A stretch of DNA of 36,283 bases from Streptococcus mitis. Lineage in GTDB: Bacteria; Bacillota; Bacilli; Lactobacillales; Streptococcaceae. The notes under the pieces are model-generated. The model did no database searches. It saw nothing but the letters and a program-made list of their open reading frames with translations, and was not told the origin of the DNA. Positions within the stretch are counted from its first letter, which is position 1. The number at the start of each line of letters is the position of its first letter. Below, piece after piece: positions 1 to 7,703 of this stretch. The DNA lies in assembly GCA_001914195.1 (NCBI GenBank), contig MKYF01000008.1, positions 1-36,283 of the forward strand, written 5' to 3'. The translations under genes were made by a program, and so were the position numbers.

Positions 1-179
1 TGTCATGCAAAAAAATAGAAGATACGATAGAGAATCACTTTGATGATCTCAATCACACCTCCTATTCAAGTAGTTAGATCACTAACTTAATGACATTGAA
101 GAAAGAGCTTGCCTTTTCTTTCTACAATGATACCCAAGTCAATCCAGAGGCTTTTCTTTGAGAATCGGGTGTGGAGCGG
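1..179. other. Leading non-coding stretch, no gene assigned
   Basis: I see no convincing gene before the ccrZ promoter. One reading frame is open from base 3 to a TAG at 75-77 and could be the tail of a gene that begins outside the window, but 24 residues are too few to recognise. The rest is AT-rich and holds only short imperfect inverted repeats (for example AGAAAG near 102 and CTTTCT near 117). Confidence 0.4.
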
Positions 180-208
180 TTGACGAATAGGCCAAAAACT
201 AGTAGAAT
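180..208 (+). promoter_or_regulatory. Promoter of ccrZ-trmB
   Basis: TTGACG at 180-185 and TAGAAT at 203-208 are separated by exactly 17 nt, a good sigma-A promoter. Transcription would start near 215, and a strong Shine-Dalgarno (GGAGGAAAG, near 227) precedes the ATG at 238. Confidence 0.75.
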
Positions 209-237
209 AGTAAGGAAACTTTATACGGAGGAAAGAA

Positions 238-1032
238 ATGGATTTGGGTGATAATGAGCTAACACTGACTCCCATACCTGGGAAAAGTGGCAAGGCTTAT
301 ATGGGTAGCTATCCTGATGGGAAGCGCATCTTTGTAAAAATGAACACCTCTCCAATCCTACCTGGTCTAGCTAGAGAACAAATTGCTCCACAATTATTAT
401 GGAGTCGCCGTTTGGCAGATGGGCGTGATATGTGTGCTCAAGAATGGTTGACTGGCAAGATATTGACCCCCTATGATATGAATCGTAAACAAATCGTCAA
501 TATTTTAACCCGCCTTCATCGCTCACGTCCTTTGATGACACAGTTGAGTCGGTTGGGCTATGCCATGGAAACACCTGTAGATTTACTACAGTCTTGGCAA
601 GAAACGGCTCCAGATGCTTTGCGTAAAAATCATTTTATCAGTGAAGTGATGGCTGATTTACGTCAGACTATTCCAGGATTTAGAGAGGATTATGCGACCA
701 TTGTCCATGGAGATGTACGACATAGTAATTGGATTGAGACAGATAGTGGCTTGATTTATTTGGTAGATTGGGATTCGGTTCGCTTGACCGATCGCATGTT
801 TGATGTGGCCCATATGCTCTGCCATTATATTCCAGAACATCAGTGGAAGGAATGGTTGACCTACTACGGTTACAAGTACAATCAGACGGTATTAAATAAA
901 TTGTATTGGTACGGTCAATTGTCTTATTTGAGCCAGATTTCCAAGTATTATATGAACCAAGATTTAGAAAATGTCAATCGGGAGATCCATGGCTTACGTC
1001 ACTTCCGAGACAAGTATGGAAAGAGAAGATGA
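238..1032 (+). CDS. ccrZ: CcrZ, cell cycle regulator of the phosphotransferase/choline-kinase fold
   Basis: 264 residues with the aminoglycoside-phosphotransferase/choline-kinase fold. The Brenner motif HGDVRHSN starts at residue 157, and the metal-binding aspartate follows at about 177 in LVDWD. In pneumococcus CcrZ interacts with FtsZ and times DnaA-dependent initiation of replication, and its homologues (YtmP) accept ribose or deoxyribose-type substrates; the family knowledge is established, while the function here is by homology. The ATG at 238 has a strong ribosome site and its own promoter. The stop codon overlaps the trmB start (ATGA), so the two are translationally coupled. The order ccrZ-trmB is typical of streptococci. 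Confidence 0.93.
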   Translation: MDLGDNELTLTPIPGKSGKAYMGSYPDGKRIFVKMNTSPILPGLAREQIAPQLLWSRRLADGRDMCAQEWLTGKILTPYDMNRKQIVNILTRLHRSRPLMTQLSRLGYAMETPVDLLQSWQETAPDALRKNHFISEVMADLRQTIPGFREDYATIVHGDVRHSNWIETDSGLIYLVDWDSVRLTDRMFDVAHMLCHYIPEHQWKEWLTYYGYKYNQTVLNKLYWYGQLSYLSQISKYYMNQDLENVNREIHGLRHFRDKYGKRR

Positions 1033-1664
1033 GAGTTAGAAATCGTAAAGGGGCAACAGAATTACTAGAGGCAAATCCCCAGTATGTGGTCCTCAATCCC
1101 TTAGAAGCTAAGGGAAAATGGCGGGACTTGTTTGGAAATGATAATCCCATTCATGTGGAAGTTGGAAGTGGAAAGGGTGCCTTTGTTTCAGGTATGGCCA
1201 AGCAAAACCCTGACATCAACTATATCGGAATTGATATTCAAAAGTCTGTTTTGAGCTACGCTTTGGACAAGGTGCTTGAAGTTGGAGTGCCGAACATCAA
1301 GCTCTTGTGGGTAGATGGTTCTGATTTGACTGACTACTTTGAAGACGGTGAGATTGATCGCTTGTATCTGAATTTTTCAGATCCTTGGCCGAAAAAACGC
1401 CATGAAAAGCGTCGTTTGACCTACAAAACCTTCTTGGATACCTTCAAGCGTATCTTACCTGAAAATGGAGAAATTCATTTCAAGACGGATAACCGTGGCT
1501 TGTTTGAGTACAGCCTAGTGAGCTTTTCTCAATATGGCATGAAACTCAATGGTGTCTGTCTAGACTTACATGCCAGTGATTTTGAAGGCAATGTCATGAC
1601 AGAATACGAGCAAAAATTCTCAAACAAGGGTCAAGTTATCTACCGAGTTGAGGCAGAATTTTAA
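1029..1664 (+). CDS. trmB: tRNA (guanine-N7-)-methyltransferase TrmB
   Basis: 211 residues. TrmB uses S-adenosylmethionine to make m7G at position 46 in the tRNA variable loop. The SAM-binding loop EVGSGKG lies at residues 44-50, and the family signature NFSDPWPKKRHEKRR lies in the middle of the protein, followed by the substrate-binding TD residues (FKTDNRG). I start it at the ATG at 1029, which overlaps the ccrZ stop by four bases and gives the usual family length. The same frame is open further upstream, but that part lies inside ccrZ and has no ribosome site of its own. Confidence 0.96.
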   Translation: MRVRNRKGATELLEANPQYVVLNPLEAKGKWRDLFGNDNPIHVEVGSGKGAFVSGMAKQNPDINYIGIDIQKSVLSYALDKVLEVGVPNIKLLWVDGSDLTDYFEDGEIDRLYLNFSDPWPKKRHEKRRLTYKTFLDTFKRILPENGEIHFKTDNRGLFEYSLVSFSQYGMKLNGVCLDLHASDFEGNVMTEYEQKFSNKGQVIYRVEAEF

Positions 1665-1669
1665 GAAAT

Positions 1670-1685
1670 AGCCTGAAATCAGGCT
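1670..1685 (+). terminator. Weak terminator-like hairpin after trmB
   Basis: AGCCTG at 1670-1675 and CAGGCT at 1680-1685 form a 6-bp stem with an AAAT loop just after the trmB stop. The T-run that follows is poor and delayed (TGCTTTTG near 1693), so termination is probably partial. The next promoter begins at 1702. Confidence 0.45.
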
Positions 1686-1701
1686 GTATAAGTGCTTTTG
1701 C

Positions 1702-1730
1702 TTTACATAAGTTGGCAAACGTGCTATACT
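1702..1730 (+). promoter_or_regulatory. Promoter of the rimP-nusA-infB operon
   Basis: TTTACA at 1702-1707 and TATACT at 1725-1730 are spaced by 17 nt. The predicted start near 1737 gives a leader of about 50 nt before rimP. Confidence 0.75.
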
Positions 1731-1751
1731 AACAGTAAGAATATGAAAAGT

Positions 1752-1775
1752 GAGGCGGGGAAAAATCTTCGCCTC
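1752..1775 (+). promoter_or_regulatory. Leader hairpin upstream of rimP
   Basis: GAGGCGGGGA (1752-1761) pairs with TCTTCGCCTC (1766-1775), counting two G-U pairs, around an AAAA tetraloop. The stem is 10 bp and ends 10 nt before the GAGGAGG ribosome site. It is not followed by a T-run, so it looks like a stabilising or translational leader hairpin and not a terminator. Confidence 0.55.
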
Positions 1776-1789
1776 TTGCTTATGAGGAG

Positions 1790-2269
1790 GTGGACGCAAT
1801 CGCAACAATCGTAGAATTAGTTAGAGAAGTTGTAGAACCTGTCATTCAAGCACCTTTCGAACTCGTGGATATCGAGTATGGAAAGATTGGCAGTGACATG
1901 ATTCTCAGTATTTTTGTAGATAAACCTGAAGGGATTACCTTGAACGACACGGCAGACTTGACAGAAATTATCAGTCCTGTCCTAGACACCATCAAGCCAG
2001 ATCCCTTCCCAGAACAATATTTCCTAGAAATCACCAGTCCGGGCTTGGAACGTCCTTTGAAAACCAAGGATGCCGTCGCTGGAGCGGTTGGGAAATACAT
2101 CCATGTCGGGCTCTACCAAGCCATCGATAAGCAAAAGGTCTTTGAAGGAACCTTGTTGGCCTTTGAAGAGGACGAGTTGACTATGGAATATATGGACAAG
2201 ACGCGTAAGAAAACTGTCCAAATTCCATACAGTTTAGTATCAAAAGCACGTTTAGCAGTTAAATTATAG
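1790..2269 (+). CDS. rimP: Ribosome maturation factor RimP
   Basis: 159 residues as drawn from GTG. RimP helps to mature the 30S subunit. The protein has the N-terminal alpha/beta RimP domain, with the signature EITSPGLERPLK near residues 82-93, and an SH3-like C-terminal domain. It is the first gene of the rimP-nusA-rnpM-ylxQ-infB operon. The start is unusual. The only canonical in-frame codon is GTG at 1790, whose first base is the last base of the GAGGAGG ribosome site, so there is no spacer. An ATC codon at 1799 sits 8 nt after AGGAGG, an ideal distance, and would remove only three residues. An in-frame stop at 1751 rules out a longer form. Confidence 0.92.
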   Translation: MDAIATIVELVREVVEPVIQAPFELVDIEYGKIGSDMILSIFVDKPEGITLNDTADLTEIISPVLDTIKPDPFPEQYFLEITSPGLERPLKTKDAVAGAVGKYIHVGLYQAIDKQKVFEGTLLAFEEDELTMEYMDKTRKKTVQIPYSLVSKARLAVKL

Positions 2270-2284
2270 AAAAAGAAAGGATAG

Positions 2285-2302
2285 CTTTTGAGGATTCAAA
2301 AG
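2285..2302 (+). promoter_or_regulatory. Perfect hairpin before nusA
   Basis: CTTTTGA (2285-2291) and TCAAAAG (2296-2302) form a perfect 7-bp stem with a GGAT loop. It ends 10 nt before the nusA ATG. The only GAGG-like ribosome site (2290-2293) is partly in the stem and partly in the loop, and the bases next to the ATG are a poor Shine-Dalgarno, so the hairpin may tune nusA translation. That role is inferred. Confidence 0.4.
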
Positions 2303-2312
2303 TGAAGAAAAC

Positions 2313-3449
2313 ATGAGTAAAGAAATGCTAGAGGCCTTCCGCATTTTGGAAGAAGACAAGGGAATCAAAAAAGAAGATATCATCGACGCAGTAGTAGAGT
2401 CGCTTCGTTCCGCTTATCGCAGACGCTATGGTCAATCAGACAGCGTAGCTATTGACTTCAACGAAAAAACAGGTGACTTTACAGTCTATACTGTCCGTGA
2501 AGTTGTTGATGAAGTATTTGATAGCCGTTTGGAAATCAGCTTGAAAGATGCTCTTGCCATTAATTCAGCCTATGAACTTGGTGATAAAATCAAGTTTGAA
2601 GAAGCACCTGCTGAGTTTGGTCGTGTAGCGGCCCAATCTGCCAAACAAACCATCATGGAAAAAATGCGCAAGCAAACACGTGCCATCACTTACAATACTT
2701 ACAAAGAACATGAGCAAGAAATCATGTCTGGTACAGTAGAACGCTTTGATAACCGCTTTATCTATGTCAACCTTGGCAGCATCGAAGCCCAATTGTCAAA
2801 ACAAGACCAAATCCCTGGGGAAGTTTTTGCTTCTCATGATCGTATTGAAGTTTATGTCTACAAGGTTGAAGACAACCCTCGTGGTGTAAACGTCTTTGTT
2901 AGCCGTAGCCACCCAGAAATGATCAAACGCTTGATGGAGCAAGAAATTCCAGAAGTTTATGATGGAACTGTTGAAATCATGAGCGTAGCTCGTGAAGCTG
3001 GTGACCGTACTAAGGTTGCTGTTCGCAGTCATAATCCAAACGTGGACGCTATCGGTACAATCGTTGGACGTGGTGGAGCGAATATCAAGAAGATTACTAG
3101 CAAATTCCACCCAGCTCGCTACGATGCTAAGAGCGACCGTATGGTACCAATCGAAGAAAATATCGACGTTATCGAGTGGGTAGCAGATCCAGCTGAATTT
3201 ATCTACAATGCCATTGCTCCTGCTGAGGTTGACCAAGTTATCTTTGATGAAAACGACAGCAAACGTGCCTTGGTGGTTGTTCCAGATAACAAGCTTTCTC
3301 TTGCAATCGGTCGTCGTGGACAAAACGTTCGCTTGGCGGCTCACTTGACTGGTTACCGTATCGATATCAAGTCTGCTAGCGAATTTGAAGCCATGGAAGA
3401 AGCTGATTCAGTAGATTTGGAAGCAGAAAACGATACTGTAGAAGAATAA
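2313..3449 (+). CDS. nusA: Transcription termination/antitermination factor NusA
   Basis: 378 residues, the compact Gram-positive form without the C-terminal AR repeats of enterobacterial NusA. Visible parts are the N-terminal RNA-polymerase-binding domain (about 1-125), the S1 domain (about 130-200, SGTVERFDNRFIYVNLG) and two KH domains (IVGRGGANIKKI and LAIGRRGQNVRLAAHLTG). A short acidic tail follows (EEADSVDLEAENDTVEE). NusA binds RNA polymerase and nascent RNA and affects pausing, intrinsic termination and rRNA antitermination. It is 43 nt downstream of rimP and in the same operon. The ATG at 2313 lacks a strong adjacent ribosome site. Confidence 0.97.
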   Translation: MSKEMLEAFRILEEDKGIKKEDIIDAVVESLRSAYRRRYGQSDSVAIDFNEKTGDFTVYTVREVVDEVFDSRLEISLKDALAINSAYELGDKIKFEEAPAEFGRVAAQSAKQTIMEKMRKQTRAITYNTYKEHEQEIMSGTVERFDNRFIYVNLGSIEAQLSKQDQIPGEVFASHDRIEVYVYKVEDNPRGVNVFVSRSHPEMIKRLMEQEIPEVYDGTVEIMSVAREAGDRTKVAVRSHNPNVDAIGTIVGRGGANIKKITSKFHPARYDAKSDRMVPIEENIDVIEWVADPAEFIYNAIAPAEVDQVIFDENDSKRALVVVPDNKLSLAIGRRGQNVRLAAHLTGYRIDIKSASEFEAMEEADSVDLEAENDTVEE

Positions 3450-3470
3450 AAGCTGCTAGAGGAGGGAAAG

Positions 3471-3764
3471 ATGAAAACGAGAAAAATCCCTTTGCGCAAG
3501 TCTGTTGTGTCCAACGAAGTGATTGATAAGCGTGATTTGCTCCGCATTGTCAAAAACAAAGAAGGGCAAGTCTTTATCGATCCAACAGGCAAGGCCAACG
3601 GCCGCGGCGCTTATATCAAGCTAGACAATAAAGAAGCCCTAGAGGCGAAAAAGAAGAAGGTCTTTAACCGCAGCTTTAGCATGGAAGTGGATGAAAGCTT
3701 TTATGACGAGTTGATCGCTTATGTGGATCACAAAGTGAAAAGAAGAGAGTTAGGACTTGAATAA
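3471..3764 (+). CDS. rnpM: RNase P modulator RnpM (YlxR family)
   Basis: 97 residues, YlxR/DUF448 family. The conserved features are KTRKIPLRKSVVS near the N-terminus, then DLLRIVK and the GRGAYI signature. B. subtilis YlxR has been described as an RNase P modulator; here it is assigned by homology and by its place between nusA and infB. A GAGGAGGG ribosome site precedes the ATG. The 3' end overlaps ylxQ by 8 bases, which suggests coupled translation. Confidence 0.93.
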   Translation: MKTRKIPLRKSVVSNEVIDKRDLLRIVKNKEGQVFIDPTGKANGRGAYIKLDNKEALEAKKKKVFNRSFSMEVDESFYDELIAYVDHKVKRRELGLE

Positions 3765-4056
3765 GCAAAAGATAAGCAATCTCTTGGGACTTGCTCAGCG
3801 AGCAGGGCGCATCATATCGGGTGAAGAATTGGTGGTCAAGGCCATTCAAGATGGCAAGGCTAAGTTGGTCTTTCTAGCCCATGATGCTGGACCTAATCTA
3901 ACCAAGAAGATTCAAGATAAAAGTCATTATTATCAAGTAGAAATTGTAACCGTGTTTTCAACACTGGAATTAAGCATAGCAGTCGGAAAATCGAGAAAGG
4001 TTTTGGCTGTAACAGATGCTGGATTTACAAAGAAAATGAGGTCTCTTATGGAATAG
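3757..4056 (+). CDS. ylxQ: YlxQ, L7Ae-family RNA-binding protein
   Basis: 99 residues of the L7Ae/L30e/S12e fold, whose members bind kink-turn RNA. It shows the usual N-terminal NLLGLAQRAGRIISGEE and the VFLAHDAGPN strand-turn. The start is a TTG at 3757 inside the end of rnpM; this gives the family length, and no later ATG fits as well. The gene is a standard member of the nusA-infB operon, and its physiological RNA partner is not settled in the literature I know. Confidence 0.9.
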   Translation: MNKQKISNLLGLAQRAGRIISGEELVVKAIQDGKAKLVFLAHDAGPNLTKKIQDKSHYYQVEIVTVFSTLELSIAVGKSRKVLAVTDAGFTKKMRSLME

Positions 4057-4072
4057 AAGAGGAGGACATGAT

Positions 4073-6883
4073 TTGTCTAAGAAAAGATTGTACGAAATCG
4101 CAAAAGAACTTGGAAAAGAAAGTAAAGAAGTTGTAGCGCGTGCAAAAGAGTTGGGCTTGGATGTGAAAAGCCACTCATCAAGTGTGGAAGAAGCTGTCGC
4201 TGCAAAAATCGCTGCCAGCTTTAAGCCTGCAGCTGCTCCGAAAGTAGAAGCAAAACCTGCAGCACCAAAAGCAAGTGCAGAAAAGAAAGCCGAAAAATCT
4301 GAGCCAGCTAAACCAGCTGTAGCTAAGGAAGAGGCAAAAGCGGCTGAGCCAGTCTCTCCTAAAGCAGAAAAAGTAGTGGCTAAACCGCAAAGCCGTAATT
4401 TCAAGGCTGAGCGTGAAGCCCGTGCTAAAGAGCAGGCAGAGCGACGTAAGCAAAATAAGGGCAATAACCGTGACCAACAACAAAACGGAAACCGTCAGAA
4501 AAACGACGGCCGTAATGGCGGAAAACAAGGTCAAGGCAACCGCGACAATCGTCGCTTTAATGACCAAGCTAAGAAACAGCAAGGTCAGCAAAATCGTGGA
4601 AACGAGCGCCGTCAACAAGAGGACAAACGTTCAAATCAAGCGACTCCACGTATTGACTTTAAAGCCCGTGCAGCAGCCCTAAAAGCAGAGCAAAATGCAG
4701 AATATGCCCGTTCAAGTGAGGAACGTTTCAAGCAGACTCAGGCTGCCAAAGAAGCCTTGGCCCAAGCTAACAAACGCAAGGAGCCAGAGGAAATCTTTGA
4801 AGAAGTGGCTAAGTTAGCTGAACAAGCGCAACAAGAACAGCAAGCACAGCAAGTTCAAGCAGTGGTTGAAGTCGTCCCTGAGAAAACAGAACCTGCAGTG
4901 GATACACGTCGTAAAAAACAAGCTCGACCAGACAAAAATCGTGACGATTATGATCACGAAGAAGATGGTCCTAGAAAACAACAAAAGAATCGAAGTAGTC
5001 AAAATCAAGTGAGAAATCAAAAGAATAGTAACTGGAATAACAACAAAAAGAACAAAAAAGGCAATAACAAGAACAACCGCAATCAGACTCCAAAACCTGT
5101 TACGGAGCGTAAATTCCATGAATTGCCAACAGAATTTGAATATACAGATGGTATGACCGTTGCGGAAATCGCAAAACGTATCAAACGTGAACCAGCTGAA
5201 ATCGTTAAGAAACTCTTTATGATGGGTGTCATGGCCACACAAAACCAATCCTTGGATGGGGAAACAATTGAACTCCTCATGGTGGATTATGGTATCGAAG
5301 CCAAACAAAAAGTTGAAGTGGATAATGCCGACATCGAACGTTTCTTTGTTGAAGATGGTTATCTTAATGAAGATGAATTGGTTGAGCGTCCACCAGTTGT
5401 AACTATCATGGGACACGTTGACCACGGTAAAACAACCCTATTGGATACCCTTCGTAACTCTCGTGTTGCGACAGGTGAAGCGGGTGGTATCACTCAGCAT
5501 ATCGGTGCCTACCAAATCGTGGAAAATGGCAAGAAGATTACCTTCCTTGATACACCAGGACACGCGGCCTTTACATCTATGCGTGCGCGTGGTGCTTCTG
5601 TTACCGATATTACTATCTTGGTTGTAGCGGCAGATGACGGGGTTATGCCTCAGACAATCGAAGCCATTAACCACTCAAAAGCAGCCAACGTTCCAATTAT
5701 CGTAGCTATTAATAAGATTGATAAACCAGGTGCCAACCCAGAACGCGTTATCGGTGAATTGGCAGAGCATGGGGTTATGTCAACTGCTTGGGGTGGAGAT
5801 TCTGAATTTGTTGAAATCTCAGCTAAATTCAACCAAAATATCGAAGAATTGTTGGAAACAGTCCTTCTTGTGGCTGAAATCCAAGAACTCAAAGCAGACC
5901 CAACAGTGCGTGCGATCGGTACAGTTATCGAAGCGCGCTTGGATAAAGGAAAAGGTGCGGTCGCAACCCTTCTTGTTCAACAAGGTACCTTGAATGTTCA
6001 AGACCCAATCGTTGTCGGAAATACCTTCGGTCGTGTCCGTGCTATGACCAATGACCTTGGTCGTCGTGTTAAGGTTGCTGGACCATCAACACCAGTGTCA
6101 ATCACAGGTTTGAACGAAGCGCCAATGGCGGGTGACCACTTTGCCGTTTACGAAGATGAAAAATCTGCGCGTGCGGCTGGTGAAGAGCGTGCCAAACGTG
6201 CCCTCATGAAACAACGTCAAGCTACCCAACGTGTCAGCCTTGAAAACCTCTTTGATACGCTTAAAGCTGGTGAACTCAAGTCTGTTAACGTTATCATCAA
6301 GGCCGATGTACAAGGTTCTGTTGAAGCCCTTTCTGCCTCACTTCAGAAGATCGATGTGGAAGGTGTTAAAGTTACCATCGTTCACTCTGCGGTCGGTGCT
6401 ATCAACGAATCAGACGTGACCCTTGCTGAAGCTTCAAATGCCTTTATCGTTGGTTTCAACGTACGTCCTACACCACAAGCTCGTCAACAAGCAGAAGCTG
6501 ACGATGTGGAAATCCGTCTCCACAGCATTATCTACAAGGTTATAGAAGAGATGGAAGAAGCCATGAAAGGGATGCTTGATCCAGAATTCGAAGAAAAAGT
6601 TATCGGTGAAGCAGTTATCCGTGAAACCTTCAAGGTGTCTAAAGTCGGAACTATCGGTGGATTCATGGTTATCAACGGTAAGGTTACCCGTGACTCTAAA
6701 GTCCGTGTTATCCGTGACGGTGTCGTTATCTATGATGGCGAACTCGCAAGCTTGAAACACTACAAAGACGACGTCAAAGAAGTTACAAACGGTCGTGAAG
6801 GTGGATTGATGATTGACGGCTACAATGATATCAAGACTGATGATGTGATTGAGGCGTACGTCATGGAAGAAATCAAGAGATAA
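4073..6883 (+). CDS. infB: Translation initiation factor IF-2
   Basis: 936 residues. IF-2 is the GTPase that delivers initiator tRNA to the 30S subunit and promotes subunit joining. An IF2_N module (residues 1-50) is followed by about 300 residues of low-complexity, strongly basic and Ala/Lys/Gln/Asn-rich linker. A second IF2_N module lies near 355-405, and the G domain starts at residue 447 (GHVDHGKTT), with DTPGH and NKID motifs; domains II-IV run to the end. The start is TTG at 4073, with GGAGG 7 nt upstream. An ATG at 4068 lies between them but is out of frame, too close to the ribosome site, and opens only 22 codons. Confidence 0.97.
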   Translation: MSKKRLYEIAKELGKESKEVVARAKELGLDVKSHSSSVEEAVAAKIAASFKPAAAPKVEAKPAAPKASAEKKAEKSEPAKPAVAKEEAKAAEPVSPKAEKVVAKPQSRNFKAEREARAKEQAERRKQNKGNNRDQQQNGNRQKNDGRNGGKQGQGNRDNRRFNDQAKKQQGQQNRGNERRQQEDKRSNQATPRIDFKARAAALKAEQNAEYARSSEERFKQTQAAKEALAQANKRKEPEEIFEEVAKLAEQAQQEQQAQQVQAVVEVVPEKTEPAVDTRRKKQARPDKNRDDYDHEEDGPRKQQKNRSSQNQVRNQKNSNWNNNKKNKKGNNKNNRNQTPKPVTERKFHELPTEFEYTDGMTVAEIAKRIKREPAEIVKKLFMMGVMATQNQSLDGETIELLMVDYGIEAKQKVEVDNADIERFFVEDGYLNEDELVERPPVVTIMGHVDHGKTTLLDTLRNSRVATGEAGGITQHIGAYQIVENGKKITFLDTPGHAAFTSMRARGASVTDITILVVAADDGVMPQTIEAINHSKAANVPIIVAINKIDKPGANPERVIGELAEHGVMSTAWGGDSEFVEISAKFNQNIEELLETVLLVAEIQELKADPTVRAIGTVIEARLDKGKGAVATLLVQQGTLNVQDPIVVGNTFGRVRAMTNDLGRRVKVAGPSTPVSITGLNEAPMAGDHFAVYEDEKSARAAGEERAKRALMKQRQATQRVSLENLFDTLKAGELKSVNVIIKADVQGSVEALSASLQKIDVEGVKVTIVHSAVGAINESDVTLAEASNAFIVGFNVRPTPQARQQAEADDVEIRLHSIIYKVIEEMEEAMKGMLDPEFEEKVIGEAVIRETFKVSKVGTIGGFMVINGKVTRDSKVRVIRDGVVIYDGELASLKHYKDDVKEVTNGREGGLMIDGYNDIKTDDVIEAYVMEEIKR

Positions 6884-6890
6884 GATTTTT

Positions 6891-7026
6891 TGCTCCTTTC
6901 TTAGGTGGTGAGGGACGCAAGCAAACCGATGGTTTCATTGCTTATTTTTGAGCCTAGGGTCTCAAAAATCCCCTGTGATGGGACTGATAAATCAGTTCCA
7001 TCACTTTCACCACGGCGAAAGAAGCA
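6891..7026 (+). ncRNA. Candidate multibranched structured RNA between infB and rbfA
   Basis: The spacer folds by inspection into a closed multi-arm structure. The outer stem is TGCT-C-CTTTC (6891-6900) with GAAAG-A-AGCA (7017-7026), one mismatch. It continues with GTGGTGA (6905-6911) and TCACCAC (7007-7013). Three arms lie inside: AAGCAA (6919-6924) with TTGCTT (6938-6943), TTTTTGAG (6945-6952) with CTCAAAAA (6961-6968), and a 13-bp stem from 6975-6987 to 6992-7004 with a TAAA loop. No ORF is present. It could be a cis-acting leader for rbfA, a processed small RNA, or a copy of a structured repeat such as a SPRITE or MITE. I do not recognise a named RNA family. Confidence 0.5.
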
Positions 7027-7032
7027 GATGAC

Positions 7033-7060
7033 TTCAAATTGAACTTCTTTTCAATTTGAA
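7033..7060 (+). other. Inverted repeat, 10-bp stem
   Basis: TTCAAATTGA (7033-7042) and TCAATTTGAA (7051-7060) pair perfectly around an 8-nt loop. It lies between the multibranched element and the terminator-like hairpin upstream of rbfA. No T-run follows. Confidence 0.5.
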
Positions 7061-7083
7061 ATGAAAATCAAGAAGTTTAAAAT

Positions 7084-7108
7084 AGCTAGGTCTGCTGGCC
7101 TAGCTTTT
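7084..7108 (+). terminator. Terminator-like hairpin upstream of rbfA
   Basis: AGCTAGGTC (7084-7092) pairs with GGCCTAGCT (7097-7105) around TGCT, flanked by AAAA upstream and TTTT (7105-7108) downstream. The T-run is short, so it may act as a partial terminator or attenuator between infB and rbfA; it ends 25 nt before the rbfA ATG. Confidence 0.55.
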
Positions 7109-7133
7109 GGTTCAAAGTAGAGAAAGGAATATC

Positions 7134-7484
7134 ATGGCAAATCATTTCCGTACGGATCGTGTGGGCATGGAAATCAAGCGTGAAGTCAATGAGATTTTGC
7201 AAAAGAAAGTCCGTGATCCGCGTGTCCAAGGCGTGACCATCACAGATGTTCAGATGCTGGGTGACTTGTCTGTTGCCAAGGTTTACTACACCATTTTGAG
7301 TAACCTTGCTTCAGATAACCAGAAAGCTCAAATCGGGCTTGAAAAAGCGACTGGTACCATCAAACGTGAACTTGGTCGCAATTTGAAATTGTACAAAATC
7401 CCAGATTTAACCTTCGTCAAAGACGAGTCCATAGAATATGGAAACAAGATTGACGAGATGCTACGCAATCTGGATAAAAATTAA
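7134..7484 (+). CDS. rbfA: 30S ribosome-binding factor RbfA
   Basis: 116 residues, normal for the family. RbfA is a single-domain KH-like protein that binds immature 30S subunits, helps 16S 5'-end maturation and is needed in the cold. Family features are the N-terminal basic helix (RTDRVGMEIKREVNEIL), the VRDPRV turn and the later AxG kink region. The ATG at 7134 follows an AGAAAGGA ribosome site. The same frame extends further upstream, but the extra residues lie in the hairpin region and do not belong to the family. Confidence 0.96.
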   Translation: MANHFRTDRVGMEIKREVNEILQKKVRDPRVQGVTITDVQMLGDLSVAKVYYTILSNLASDNQKAQIGLEKATGTIKRELGRNLKLYKIPDLTFVKDESIEYGNKIDEMLRNLDKN

Positions 7485-7488
7485 GCAG

Positions 7489-7511
7489 AAAGAGGGGAAA
7501 CCCTCTTTTTT
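7489..7511 (+). terminator. Rho-independent terminator of rbfA
   Basis: AAAGAGGG (7489-7496), GAAA loop, CCCTCTTT (7501-7508), then a T-run to 7511. It closes the rimP-rbfA transcription unit. Confidence 0.9.
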
Positions 7512-7624
7512 GTTGGGGAAGAGGCAATAAAACATGCTGGCGGAATCTTTCTAGAGTTAAATATTATTAAAAAGCTTTATAAAATTCAAGTTGTATGATA
7601 TTATAAGAATTGGAAAGAGTAAGA

Positions 7625-7630
7625 TATAAT
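7625..7630 (+). promoter_or_regulatory. Possible -10 element for the 60-aa/50-aa gene pair
   Basis: TATAAT at 7625-7630 is a perfect -10 box, but I see no good -35 at 16-18 nt and no TG extension. It is the best candidate between the rbfA terminator and the gene at 7704, with a leader of about 67 nt. Confidence 0.4.
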
Positions 7631-7703
7631 GATTTCACAGCAATAGTCAGCAAGGCTGGTATCGTCAACATTTTAAAAGTGTAGTTATGCGAGGGAAGAG
7701 AAT

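Noticed and set aside
2796..3344. A 182-codon minus-strand open frame inside nusA
   Set aside because: It lies fully within NusA KH and S1 coding sequence and has no start signal or protein family.
4073..5100. Repeated Lys/Ala/Gln/Asn blocks in infB as possible DNA tandem repeats
   Set aside because: The low complexity is the known variable basic linker of IF-2; I see no regular repeat unit at DNA level.
4814..5425. Long minus-strand open frames opposite the infB linker
   Set aside because: They result from the Lys/Gln/Asn-rich plus-strand codons, giving Phe/Leu/Ile-rich false membrane proteins.
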